Source: Mauremys mutica
Taxonomy: Eukaryota; Chordata; Testudines; Geoemydidae
Length of the DNA stretch: 64,000 nt
Assembly: GCF_020497125.1 (NCBI RefSeq)
Contig: NC_059073.1
Location: 9,135,225 to 9,199,224 of the forward strand
Reading direction: 5' to 3'
Positions 34,586 to 46,100 of the stretch are shown here, piece by piece. Numbering within the stretch: position 1 is the first letter of the stretch; each line of letters begins with the position of its first letter. The translations under genes were made by a program, and so were the position numbers. Below the pieces are notes generated by a model, which did not search any database, was not told the DNA's origin, and worked only from the letters and a program-made list of their open reading frames with translations.

Positions 34586-35924
34586 TGTGAACTTTGGGTA
34601 CTATAAATGCTATGCCGCTCTGGCTCACAGCCCTGACACCAACCACCAGTAGACAAGCATTCAGGTCACACCTTGGTTTCCACCACCCAGTGCTTTTTGC
34701 AGAACACCAATACCCGCATTTTCCCCAAACTATCTGCCCTGCAGTGTTCAGCCCCCTTACTGAACACTTACAGATGGTTTTAAGTTTGTTGCTCCTTTTA
34801 AGAAACAATACACTGCAGTCTGTTAGCATGACTGGGTTCACACCCCTTTCCCTTCAATTCCCCTTTCCACTGAATTCATTTATAGTAAAAGTAAAAAAAA
34901 AAAAAAGTTTATTTAGCAGTAGGACATAGCATTAAGTGCTACCAAGTCTAAGGGATAAAGATTGAAAGGGATATAAGCAAAGAAAAGTAAAAATATGCTT
35001 CTAGGACTAAAATCTGATTTGGCACATTAGACCCTCTTATTCAAGGAAGCATTTCTCACCAAGTGTCTTTTCCAGTATCTAACCAGACTCTCTGGCCAAG
35101 ACCCTTCACAGATCTCAAAGTGCAGGCGAAGATGCCAAAATGGCTTTTTCTCTCTCCCTTATATCTTCCCAAAGTTCAGTGACCCTGCTTCAAAAGACAG
35201 GAAGGCTTCCTGGGGCTGCAGTCTCATCCCCTATTGAAACTTAAGGGGATTATGGGATGTTTCCGGAGGCCGATCAGAGCGCAGTAATGCAACACCTCGT
35301 TCACACTGGCGCCGCAGCGCTCCAGTGGGGGTGCAGCAAACATTATTCCTCTTGCCAAGGTGGAGTACCAGCAGCGCTGTCGCCGTGGAGTCAGAGCGCT
35401 CTACGTGCCTTGCCAGTGTGGACGGGGAGTGAGCTAGGGCGCACAGAGCTCCTTTATTGTGCTGTAACTTGCAAGTGTAGCCAAGCCCTCAGGAGTCATC
35501 TTTCCCCTCTTGCTCTCCTATGGCTTGTTATCTTGCATGTAAATGTTCCTTAATTGTCTCTGCCTGATGACCAGGCTGATCAGAGAAGCAAATATGCATT
35601 CCTTTGTCTAGGACAGATTGGGCGTATACATTGCTTGCCAAACACCTTTTAAGAGCATAATTCTAGCACCTGTTTTTAATGCCTGGTACACACCCCACAC
35701 AATGATTTTGGGAGCAGCATGTTACCAGTTTGCATGACACTTTACAGGACATCTTTTAGATACAGGTTATAACAACAGTGTGTTAGGGGTAGTGAGTATG
35801 TCAGGCCTGGCAAGAGATGTTGACACAGTGCAATAAACCACCGATTGGTACCTTCCCTGCTGTATTTTCACATGTATCAGGCTCCATCTGCTATTTTAGG
35901 CCAACCCGCTGGTTAGATGTGACA
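34586..35924 (-). mobile_element. LTR-like sequence with nested MITE
   Basis: The sequence organisation resembles the LTR at 30330-31425. A minus-strand AATAAA lies at 34908-34913 beside an A-rich tract, and the ends are TGTGAACTTT at the left and GATGTGACA at the right. No matching target duplication was found, so the exact ends are uncertain. Confidence 0.5.
35256..35487. mobile_element. Hairpin-rich MITE (CAGCGCTG type), second copy
   Basis: AGCGCTCCAG, CAGCAGCGCTG and AGAGCGCTC blocks and the right end CAAGTGTAGCCAAGCCCT match the copy at 6418-6719. TTCACACTGG and CCAGTGTGGA are inverted inside. It lies within the LTR-like sequence. Confidence 0.65.
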
Positions 35925-36240
35925 TTCCAAAATGACGTTAGAACAATTTTTCAAACAGCAAAATACTTCTGGCTTTCTGCCTCTCATTAATGCTGGTTCC
36001 TACTTCCTCCCAGATTTTGAAGATGGACTCTTCTCTTGCCAGTGAGGACCCACACACACAATTTCAGACAGGTTAGTTTAATTTTGGAGAAATAAGGGTG
36101 GGACAAAGGGTCAAAATCAAAGTTATGATGAAAAGCTAGTTGTGACATCTGCTATGGAGAGATCCAACCCCTCCATAATAAACGTCCTGACTTTTAGTGG
36201 TCTAGGAGACAAAAGGATATGAGATCACTGCAGGATCAAG
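35925..36240. other. No feature recognised
   Basis: Nothing identified. Confidence 0.4.
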
Positions 36241-36246
36241 CAGGAG

Positions 36247-36830
36247 ATGTTGGAGTTGAAGGGTAAAACTCTTGTGCAAATTCGTGTATCAGAAATAATG
36301 GCAATCAAAAGGCTGGGATTGTTCATCTTGGAAAAGAGACCACTAAAGGGGGATATGATAGAGGTCTATAAAATCGTGACTGGTGGGGGGAAGTGTTATT
36401 TACCCTTTCACATAACACAAGAACCAGGAATGACCAAATGAAATGAATAGGCAGTAGGTTTAAAACAAACAGAAGGAAGTACTTCTTCTCCCAGCGCACA
36501 GTCAAGCTGTGGAACTTGTTGCCGGGGGATGTTGTGAAGGCCAAAACTATAACAAGAATTCCAAAAACAAATTAGATAAGTTCACAGAGGATAGGTCCAT
36601 CAATGGCTATTAGCGAAGATGGTCAGGGATCCAGCCCCATGCTCTGGGTGACCCTCAATTTCTGACTGCTAGAAGGTGAGGGTGGACAACAGGGGACGGA
36701 GCACTTGATAATTGTCCTGTTCTATTCATTCCCTCTGAAGCACCTGGCACTGGCTGCTGTCAGAAGACAGGATACTGGGCTAGATGGACCATTGGTCTGA
36801 GCCAGTAGGGCCGCTCTTATGTTAGATAAA
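36247..36830 (+). mobile_element. CR1 LINE 3' end
   Basis: The frame at 36247-36441 reads RLGLFILEKRPLKGDMIEVY, the CR1 C-terminal block. After that come stops and the 3' UTR with GACAGGATACTGGGCTAGAT and GGACCATTGGTCTGAGCC. This is a complete 3' end of the subfamily. Confidence 0.92.
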
Positions 36831-36844
36831 AAGAATGACTAGGG

Positions 36845-38575
36845 CACGTCAGTTGCTTTTCGTATGGTTTTCCTGTGCTTTTCACAACATCCACTGATGT
36901 GTCAGTGGAAGAAGTTTTAAAACAAACGGATAAATTAAACAGTAAAACATCACCAGGCCCAGATGGGACTCACCCGAGAGATCTGAAGGAACTCAAATGT
37001 GAAATTGCAGAACTACTAACTGTGATATGTAACCTATTGCTGAAACAAGCATCTGTACCAGATGACTGGAGGATAGCTAATGTGACATCAATTTTTAAAC
37101 AGGGCTCCAGATGCAATCCTGGCAATTACAGGGCAGTGAACCTAACTTCAGTACCAGGCAAATTGTTAGAAACCATTGTAAAGATCAGAATTACCAGACA
37201 CATAGATCAACAAGATATGTTAGAGAAGAGTCAACAAGGCTTTTTTAAAGTGAAGTTATGCCTCATCAGTCTATTAGAATTCTTTGAGGGTGTCAAGAAA
37301 CATGTGGCTAAGGGGGATCTAGTGGATATAGTGGACTTGGATTTTCAGAAAGCCTTTGGAAAGGTCCCTCATCAAAGACTCTTAAGGAAACTAAGTAACC
37401 CTGGGATAACAGGGAAGGTCCTCTCATGAATTAGCAACTGGTTAAAAGACAGGAAACAAAACATAGGAATAAATGACCTGTTTTCACAATGGAAAGAAGT
37501 AAACAGCAGGGTCCCCCAGACAGCTGTACTGGAACCTGTGCTGTTGAATATCTTCATTAATGATCTGGGGAAGGAGGTAAACAGTAGAAAGTGGAAAAGT
37601 TTAAGATACAAAATTATTCAAGATAGTTACGTCCAAAGCTGATGGTTAAGAGTTACAAGGGGGATCTCACAAAACTGGTGACTGGACAACAAAATGTTGA
37701 TTGATCAGTGCAGAGCAATGCACATTGGAAAAAAATAATCCCAACTGCAGATATATAATAATGGGGTCTAAATTAGCTGTTACCACTCAAGAAAGCTATT
37801 GGAGTCATTGTGGATAGTTCTCTGAAAACCAGCTCAGTGCAGAGCAGTAGTCAAGAGAGGCCAACAGAATTTTAGGAACTGTCAGGAAAGAGAGAGAAAA
37901 TAAGACAGAAAAGATCATAATGCCACTACATAAATCCATGATGCCCCCACATCTTGAGTACTGTGTCCAGTTCTGGTCTCCTCCATCTCAAAAAGGATAT
38001 AGTGGAACTGGAAAAGGTTCAGAGAAGGGCAACTAAGATAATTAAGGCTATAGAACAATTTACATTTGGGGAGAGAGTAAAAAGATCAGAGCTGTTTATC
38101 TTAGGGGGGTCTGATAGATAGCCATAAAATCGTGAATGGTGTGGAAAAAGGGAATAGAGAAATGTTATTTATCCTTTTCCACAATACAAAAACCAAAGAT
38201 CACCCCATGAAATTAACAGGCGGCAGGTTTAATACAAACAAGAGGAAGTACTTTTTCACACAATGCACAATTAATCATTGCCGTGGGATGTTGTGATGCC
38301 CTAAAGTATGACTGGGTTGAAAACTGGAACTATAGGTTCATGGAGGATAGGACCACCAATGGCTATTGGCCAACATGGTCAGGAATGCCACTCTATGCTC
38401 AGGGGCGACCTTAAAACTCTGAGTGCCAGCAGCTGGGATGGGAAGACAGCATGGATCTCTCCACAGTTGCCCTGCTCTGTGCTCTCCCACTGAAAGATTG
38501 GCCACTGTCAGGGACAGGATACTGGGCTAGATGGACCATTGGTCTGACCCTGTGTGGCTGTTCTTAGAGTTGTCC
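36845..38575 (+). mobile_element. CR1 LINE with readable RT core
   Basis: The frame 36875-37429 (184 codons) holds the RT fingers and palm: TSPGPDGTHPRDLKE, DDWRIANVTSIF, RCNPGNYRAVNLTSVPGKL and LDFQKAFGKVPHQRLLRKL (usual AFD changed to AFG). A stop then precedes ISNWLKDRKQN. The catalytic ADD region is lost after about 37610. The 3' UTR ends with GGACCATTGGTCTGACCC near 38557. The element abuts a second CR1 3' end upstream. It is 5'-truncated and inactive. Confidence 0.93.
36875..37429 (+). pseudogene. CR1 ORF2 reverse transcriptase fragment
   Basis: This 184-codon open frame is the longest CR1 RT fragment here. It ends at a TGA right after TGKVLS, where the family continues into the SNWL block. 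The LDFQKAF segment carries the first catalytic Asp of the palm. The second catalytic pair is absent. Confidence 0.85.
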
Positions 38576-38597
38576 TCTATTACTGAGGAGGAGGCCT

Positions 38598-38800
38598 GTG
38601 GCCCAATGAGTAAATCGCTGGTTTTGCTTCTAGAGGCCTGGGTTCTAGTCCAAGTTCAGGCATTGATGTGCTCTGTGACCTTGCACAAGTCATTTTGCCT
38701 CAGTTTCCCTTAGAACTCTTTAGATTTGTAAGCTATTGAGGGCCAGGATCGTCTTTTACCATGGTTCTTTTTTTTTTTTACATCACCGCGTGCAATGTGA
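38598..38800 (+). repeat. MIR SINE fragment
   Basis: GGCCTGGGTTCTAGTCCAAG, GCTCTGTGACCTTGCACAAG and TTGCCTCAGTTTCCCTTAG follow the MIR order closely. Confidence 0.85.
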
Positions 38801-39245
38801 GCTCTGGTTTCAGTTGGGGCCACTAGGAACTACAAAAATAATAAAAGAAATGCACATTTTTGTGGGTATTTTTATGAGGTGGCAGGAGCTGTAACTCACA
38901 TGCTAGAAAAGTTGACTGTGGGGTACAGATGTTCCTGACAGCATTTTTATATCAAGTCAGCAGTACAGGGTGTTCTTCTCAGATTGGGATAATTAAGTAT
39001 CGGATTTTCCCCGAGACATTGGCTCACGTTCAAGGTTTCAACAGTGTTTGAAACAAAAGGCCACAGATGTCCTTTGAGTTCCACCGTCTCCTGGCAAGCT
39101 ACACTGTTCTGCAAAGCTCCCAAAGAGCAAAGTTTTGACATGGATTTGCTTCTGAGTTGTATCCCTGCCAAGGTGGAGGCCACTGTGGGGGGTTTTATCT
39201 CAAAGTGGCTAAAGAAGCAGAGTAATGCCTAGGCCAAATTTCTGA
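38801..39245. other. No feature recognised
   Basis: No repeat or frame of note. Confidence 0.4.
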
Positions 39246-39249
39246 GCAG

Positions 39250-39700
39250 TTGGGCAATTTGAATGATTCAAGGTCTGTAAAACCCGCCTTAAATGGAAAG
39301 ATTGAGGAAGCTCAAGCTGTTTAGCTTAGTTAAGTGGTGGCTTGATCATGGTCTATAAGGACCTACATGGGATGAAGATTTCTGATAGCAGAGCGGGCTC
39401 TCTAATCTAGCATAAAAAAAGCATAACAAGATCCAGTGGCTGGAAGCTGAACCTGAATAGATATCAACCTAGAGATAAGTATCAGAGAGGTAGCCGTGTT
39501 AGTCTGGTTCTGTAAAAGCAGCAAAGAATCCTGCATCTGTTAGTCTAGAGATAAGGTTCACCTTTTTAACAATGAGCATTGCTGGAACAATTTACCTGGA
39601 CATATGGCGGATTCTCCATCACGCAAAGTCTTTAAATCAAAATTGGACATTTTAGCTCAGCCACAAGATATAGATTTGGTGCAGGAAGCCATCCTGATTG
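39250..39700 (+). mobile_element. CR1 LINE 3' part, interrupted by a PLE tail
   Basis: AAGATTGAGGAAGCTCAAGC and later GAACAATTTACCTGGACATA, then ATTCTCCATCACGCAAAGTC, are the CR1 C-terminal coding end. It is split at 39479 by a 65-bp PLE insertion. The 3' terminus runs into the palindrome at 39704. Confidence 0.8.
39480..39544 (-). mobile_element. 65-bp PLE terminal insertion
   Basis: It begins TATCAGAGAGGTAGCCGTGT and is flanked by an exact 11-bp duplication CTAGAGATAAG (39469-39479, 39545-39555). It is the extreme 3' end of the PLE with an internal deletion before CTGTTAGT. Confidence 0.92.
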
Positions 39701-39703
39701 GCT

Positions 39704-39890
39704 GCAGGGGGCCTCTGGCCCTAGTCCACCCCATCAGGAGATCCTTGTGATCATCTAATCTGACACGACAAAGGCAGAGAAGTTCAACATGTGCTTCCTG
39801 CACATGTTGAACTTCTCTGCCTTTGTCGTGTCAGATTAGATGATCACAAGGATCTCCTGATGAGATGGACTAGGGCCAGAGGCCCCCTGC
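39704..39890. repeat. Near-perfect palindrome, 91-nt arms
   Basis: 39704-39794 is the reverse complement of 39800-39890 with two mismatches, separated by 5 nt (TTCCT). Each arm includes a CR1-type 3' end motif and the GACAAAGGCAGAGAAG block. A hairpin this exact should be unstable, so it is either very young, converted, or an assembly artefact. Confidence 0.95.
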
Positions 39891-40520
39891 TGGAGGCCTC
39901 AGGGTCCTGCCACACCCATCCCAGGAAAGGAGCAGTGGAGCTAAGTCCTCTGAGCAGCCTAGAGAGACTGTACAGGAAGCAGCCAATCAGGGGAGGCTGC
40001 AAAAGGGCTAGCCAATCAGACAGGCTGCAGGGAGCAGCCAATCAGAGTCCAGGAGGGCCATCTAAAAAGGAGCTGCAGGGCCAGACACAATCAGTTCCTT
40101 GCTGAAGTCAGAGGAGTGCCGGTTGACTGACTGACTGAGTTCAGTGCTGGCAGGGATAAGGGGAATGAGACAGAGCTCCTGGCTGGCTGCTGGGCCTGAA
40201 CACAGGAGAGCCCCGAGCTAAGGGTGAAGCATTGGTGAAGTCTGGGGCTGCAGGGAAGTATCCCAGGAAACTGAAAGCAGTTTTGTTAAAGAGACATGAT
40301 GGCATGTGGCTGCTACTCTTAGGGTCCTGGGTGGGGACCTGGAGTAGTGGGTGAGCCCAGGTCTCACCCCATAGGCCACTGGGGAAGTGGCCTATAATCA
40401 CACAGCAATAAACCCCCAGAAGGGGACTGAACTGTCAGAAGGGCCCAGAGAGGGTGGAATCCATTGCCTCCCGGGAAGAAGACCTAGGTGGGTATTACCT
40501 GATACTAGGGCTGGGGCTGT
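39891..40520 (+). mobile_element. LTR-like retroelement sequence
   Basis: Three GCCAATCA-type CCAAT boxes lie at about 39980-40045. A TATA-like TCTAAAAAGG is at 40061-40070 and AATAAA at 40407-40412, giving a promoter to poly(A) order. I recognise it as a common turtle LTR. Its ends were not fixed. Confidence 0.6.
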
Positions 40521-41332
40521 TTTTAATGACTGCAGACACATCTGACCAGAAGGGGTGCTTGCAAGAGGTGGTTGCCATGCCATTAAAGGTCCCTATTGCC
40601 CTTAAAATCTATGACTCTCTGAATGCTAAAGAGATCTCTGCAGTGATGGGCAAATCTGAATTATTTAAACCTCGAAAAACAGGCTGTTCCCCCTTCTATC
40701 GAGCTTCCATTCTAACTAGGTTTTTATAGAGTCTCCCATCATCATGGTATCTGAGCTTCTCATGTGGCATATGGTATTTCACGCCTGGTTAGAAGCATCA
40801 CAAGAACAGCCTTCCATGCAGTACTGTGGTGATTTTTTTCTGGTCCGTGCCAAAAGCAGGACCCATAGAAATCAGGGATAGAAAATAATCACTAGGCTAA
40901 CCAGTCTGTCACCCAGGCAGAGAGAGATTGTCCCTGTTTCTCCTTGTGTGTTTCTTAATACACTACCTTTTCCTATCATGAGCTTTAGGACTCTGTCTTC
41001 TACCTTGTTTTGGATGCTGGGAGTACGCGTCGGGGCATTTGAGGTAACTGACATCTCTCTCTTCAATCTACTGAGTTTAAGGTTTTTCCAACAACCCCTT
41101 GACAGGGCTTAACTCAGGAATCCACTTCCCCTTCTGCTGAAGCGAAGACTGTCTCATCCCTCTCCCATCGTAGAAGTCATTCCAGTGCTCCAGGAATCCT
41201 CCTCTCTGCACCACTGATGCTTCCAGCAGGCAGTGCTGAATGTCGCAGGCTCCTTTCTGCACTCTGGCATGACAGACTTGTCAGGTTGTCAGTGCGACTC
41301 GGTTGACAGCCTCCTGGATCTTGCATGAGAAG
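40521..41332. other. No gene recognised
   Basis: Frames at 40454-40729 and elsewhere lack motifs. Nothing else noted. Confidence 0.4.
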
Positions 41333-41334
41333 TT

Positions 41335-41425
41335 CTGTTCATTCCCTCTGAAGCATCTGGCTGCTGGCGGAAGACAGGATACTGGGCTAGATGGACCCAC
41401 TGATTTGACCTAGTACTGCCTTGAT
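41335..41425 (+). repeat. CR1 3' end fragment
   Basis: ATTCCCTCTGAAGCATCTGG and GACAGGATACTGGGCTAGAT match the 3' UTR of the CR1 at 36.2-36.8 kb. Confidence 0.85.
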
Positions 41426-41768
41426 AGAAAGAGGCTGGCTCTCAGGTAAGACTCTTTCTGCCTGTCCAGCTGTGCCCACTTGACAGCAGCAGGCTGCTCC
41501 CACTGCCCTACACCTGACATGGAGAGACATGTCTAGGGGTGAGAGGAGAGAGTGCTCTCCATAGCCCTTCTAGCCTTTGGCCTCTCTGCTGAGACGGCCC
41601 ATGGGGTGCTGATGGTTTGCTAGCTGTCACTCGGAGAAATGGACACGGTGTCAGGCATAAGAAGTCAGTGCTTATTAACAAACCAGACTTTTCTCCCAGT
41701 CTCTGTGTGTTTATGGCTCTGAGTCTAGAGCTCTGAGAGAAGGGTGGGTCAGAGCTGCCCTTTTCCCG
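41426..41768. other. No feature recognised
   Basis: Nothing identified. Confidence 0.4.
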
Positions 41769-41769
41769 C

Positions 41770-42235
41770 AGCGCCATGGGCAGTAGGTATCATGGACTGG
41801 GGGAGGCTGAGCCTCCCCAAACAGCCAAGTATGGCCCTGCCCACACTCCACCCCCAGTCCCTCTCCTGCTTCCCGCTCTGCAGGGTGGCTGTTCCCCTGT
41901 GCCATGCCATCATGGCCCCAGCTGGGACAGGTGCCACACTACCCGCCCTCCCAGTGCTCTGGGGCTAGGGGGACGGGACTGGGGCCAGGCTGCCAGGCCT
42001 CCCGGCACTCTGGGGCTGGGGGCACTAGCCTGAGGCAGGGCTCAGCGGCCACAGTGTGTATGGGGAGGGGCCAGCGGCCACAGTGGGGGGAAACTGAGGG
42101 TGCTGGGCAAAGGCCAGTGGACACAGTGAGGGGGAAATTGGGGGTGCTGGGCAGCGACCAGCAGCCACAGAAGGGACAGGGCAGAAGGGGCGGAGCTGGG
42201 AGGCTGGCCTCCCCAAGTCAACAGTTCACCCACTG
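41770..42235. repeat. GC-rich repeat, probably a non-autonomous DNA element
   Basis: GGGGAGGCTGAGCCTCCCC near 41800 is a perfect palindrome. The body has repeated GGCCAGCGGCCACAGTG-like units (42045-42170). The TIR-like GGCAGTAGGT and CACCCACTGCC face each other, but no target duplication was found. The many frames on both strands are composition artefacts. Confidence 0.5.
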
Positions 42236-43005
42236 CCCATGCCCAGCGCTAACTGGATGGCCTAGTGTCTCTTTTCTGAGAGAGGAAAGACCAAAGAGAA
42301 GGGCCTAGGAAGTTATATCTCTTTACCCAAAGGACGTTCCACAGTAATGAAAGAGAGAGGAACCACGTGAGACTGTCTGAGCCAGTCCAGCAATAAGGTG
42401 TGGGAAGGGGCGGCCGCATAGGCATGCCCTCCTCTTTGCAGAGCGTGCTGGGAAAGGAGAGTCTGGGACCTCTATAATGCTGGTTCCTCTTGCTCTCAGG
42501 GGACCCACAATGAAGGCAGCACTTAGCAGGAAAGTGTTGTCTACAGGACTGCGAATGACCCTTAGGAGGTGGAACCTGTGGGTGTGGAGGGACTCATCTG
42601 TTTGGTTGACCGTTTTGGACTTGAGTAACCATTATATTAAAGAAACGCTTGGGATTTCTATCACTTTGAGCTTTGGGGATCTAGACTGGGTGTTAGTCTT
42701 TGTTATATCTTATGGCGTAACGAACACCATGGTCTCAAGAAATACCTTGCCGTCTCTGTCCTTCTTCATCTCATCCCTTCTGTGTAGCACAGGGACTCTC
42801 TGTTGAAGGGGATGCTACATTCGTAAGGCTTCTGATTGCAGGTTTTAACTGATAAACACCAACGAAACACTCTTGCTACCAAACAAATCAGTGTTTATCC
42901 CATAAACACCAGAAAACAATGGAAATGGTTACTCAGTTCACATTGACTTCATTCCTTTCCCAATGCTTTGTTGATATAGGCGGTGGCCCTTCTCCCTGGC
43001 TTGTA
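42236..43005. other. No gene recognised
   Basis: One 109-codon frame (42477-42806) has no known motif. Part of 42840-43000 may be retroelement-derived, with sequence of the same style resuming after the MITE. Confidence 0.35.
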
Positions 43006-43009
43006 TCCA

Positions 43010-43170
43010 AGGGCTTGTCTACATAGAGCAATAAGGCAGACTATAAGGGTGTGATTTCTAAAGCATGCTAACAGGTTTCACATTAACTGGTCCCTGTAGA
43101 CCCTACTAAAGGTTCCCTAGTGAGCTTTAATGCTTCAAACAGCACTACATTAAAGCACACTAGGGAACAA
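43010..43170 (+). mobile_element. MITE half, GGGCTTGTCTACA end
   Basis: AAGGGCTTGTCTACATAGAG starts a unit containing AAAGCATGCTAACAGG and ending near CACACTAGGGAAC, with TCCCTAGTGAGCTTTAAT inverted to ATTAAAGCACACTAGGGA. It is a separate family from the copies at 4.3 and 6.4 kb. Confidence 0.6.
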
Positions 43171-46100
43171 ACACACTAAATGCAAAACCAGGGGTTCAAC
43201 AACAAGGATTCAAAGCTTAAACTAACATGAGATTCATTTTTAATACAGATCATAAAAATTAAATTAGATTCTATTTAGACAAGAATTTGGGGGAGTACTC
43301 CTATAATCTTTACTTTATCAAAGAAAGATCACCCAACCCCTCTGATCTTGGACATCTACATGGAACTCAAAAAATGGTAACGATAACCCCCCACAATGAA
43401 AGTGATAACCAATGCATAGGGCTTCTGGGTTTTGGGGGTTTATGTAAGTCATGCCTGCCCAGTGTGGTGCTCTGTCGCCCCCTGGTGGTAGCTAGGGCAC
43501 CTTAAGATTGATGAGCCTGTTTCTAACTTGGCTGTGTGAGAGCTGTCTTTTAACTCAGGCTGCAGAAGCTCAGGTATTAAGATCTAGAGGTCCTAGGGAC
43601 AATCCATCCAGGGGTGTTGACCTAACAGTTATAACAGAGGGGGCCCTCAGCATGCATAAGTAACTTCTCTGAACACACCATCTCCTTTCACTGAGAGCTC
43701 TCAGGTGTCAATTGTCAGTTGCTTCCAGTTAGCTGGGCTAGCTTTGAGCTGGTGACCAGGAAATGCATGATCCTGCAACTCATTAATGGCCTCCTAAGAC
43801 ATCCACTCCTGTATTGCTGCAGTTTGTACCTGTATATACCGTACTGCTCACTGACCTCAAAGGCTCGACCAGCAATGCCAGTGAGACAGGCTGGAGATCA
43901 AGCCAGCCAGTGTACAATACAGCAGTGTGGGGATATGAGCCAAGGACATTTTGCCCAAATCTCCCTCTCATAAGATGTGCCAGGGACCTTTCCTGCCCAC
44001 CCTCAGCTAGGAGGACACCAGCTTTTTAAAGGTTTCTTCAGGATGATCCGGGCATGCCAAGCTGCCTGGAATTCTGTTGATCTGCTGTAGAAGGAAGCAT
44101 AGAAGGCTGAGATGAATGTGAAGGGCTTTAATTTGTGATCGAGGCATTACCCACTTGATACTGAGCTAGCCTCTCTGGCATGAAAAAGTGATCTTCGTGT
44201 TTCATATGAACTTCAGTGAAAGATGGTCTGTCCTGGCTGATTGCCTTGTATACATCTTTTTGTGAATGGAGATATTCCTTCTCTTTATCCAGATACACGC
44301 ACAAAGGAGTCTTCAATTACTGACGTCCAACAGGGAAGTTTGTAGCCCCCCAAGATCCGTGGTCACTGGATCCTTTTTCCCAATCTCACAAGAGCTTTAA
44401 AGCCTGCTACTAGCACAGATCCAACCTGCGGTGACATTTCAAACCCCCTTAAGAGCATTAGACAGCGTGCCAGCATTTATCCACTCAGCGATGACTCTTA
44501 ACTCCTGTTACATTCAAATCCTCATCTCTCACTGGTGCTTGATTGCAATGGTGATTAATTTTCAAGTCAACATATTTATCCAAAATACAACATCATTAAA
44601 AAGACCAGGCATAAAATTGCATATTTACAAATATCTTAACTGGATGTGATTCAAACAAACAGCAGCCCTCTAATTGTACCTTATTTGGGAATATGCATAT
44701 GAGCTAGAGGCCTTTCCAGCTCTATATTTTCTCACCAGTAGATGGCTCTAGCAATTTTCCCATTTTTACCACAATACTATATTTCCATATGAGACCTCCT
44801 TGTGATTTTCAAATGGTTGAATTTCAGGATTTAGAGGGGTGATCCTACCGCCCCCCTAATATCACTCCAACAATTCCTTTCAGCTAGTAAATTTGTGCAT
44901 TGTTCCTAAAGCCCCAAAGCCACCGGACTGACCTACTGCCACTGTGAAAGCAAAATGAATTTGTGGTTTGCATTTCCATACGGATGGGAGAGTTCACTGT
45001 GAAAGGACCAATGGGTCCCACTATTAGATGTTTTCAAATTATTTTAGCTGTTATTCTGTCCTCTGTACGGGAATACAAAAAACACACTCCTTTAATTACC
45101 GTAATTATTTTTTTTCACCTGCCAAACTGTCAGTCTGATTGCATTAGCAGTAGGACTATAAAAAGGCTGAGGAAGTTTCTCGGTTGATTTTGGGTACCGA
45201 GGGACCTTGGGAATGGATTAGCCTTCCTTGGGGTATCTCAATACCGGTTCTCCTTTTCTACAGTCTCCTTCTGGTTAGAAGCAGGTGCTATGAAAGGAAG
45301 CCTGTCTCTTAACACAGAGTTGGGCAGGCTTCTCTTTGCATTTGCGAGGATGCCAGCCTCCACAATTACAGCAAGAAGCTGGCCGATGGACGTTATCCCA
45401 AACAAGGTGCGATGTTCCCCTACTCTGAGAATGGCACATTCTAGGGCAAGTCACTTTAGCTCCTGTTTCTAAAGGGATTTAGAGACTTAGACAGACAGAT
45501 AGGCACCATGATATTTTCAAAGCCACATCTCAGGTGCTGCCTAACCCAGTAGGTGCCCAATTCCCCCCGGCACCTATGTTTCCGCAGCTCGACGTTCTCA
45601 AAGCCCCCTACCCACTGCCGCCACTACACAGCTAACAAGCTGCTCACGGCCCTGACTCATGCTGGAGCCTGGAAAGGGGGATTCTCAGACCAGGCTGGGA
45701 GACGCCCAGCAGGGCCCAATCCTGTAGCTATGCCCTGAACATGCCGAACACCTGATACCTGTCACCCCCCCCAGCAGGAGGGCTGGAAGTGGGGTGTGTG
45801 GTGGGGGTAGCACAGCCTGCACACAAAACAGACCTGCAGGCATAGGGTGAGTATGAGAGAGGTATCCAGTCTGAGCAGGAGATATACAGAGAGAGAGAGA
45901 GACATGATTTTTGCTGTCCTAGCAGCAGACCTGGCTTAGACGGCTAACTCCTGAAGAGGGTTTATGGGCACGGGAGGCACCTATCCTTAGCTTGCCAGCC
46001 AAGCACACCAGGCCAGCTGCTTAGGCGTCTAAGCCCCTCTCCTCTCCTCAGTATGTCACTCCCATCTAGCTTAGGCAGTTCCCTGCTCAACTGGCCAGCT

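Noticed and set aside
34586..35924. LTR with a 5-bp target duplication
   Set aside because: The flanks TAAAC and TTCCA do not match, so the borders given are approximate and no duplication is claimed.
41770..42235. hAT element with exact ends
   Set aside because: The candidate ends face each other, but the 8-bp flanks do not match, so I left it as an unclassified GC-rich repeat.
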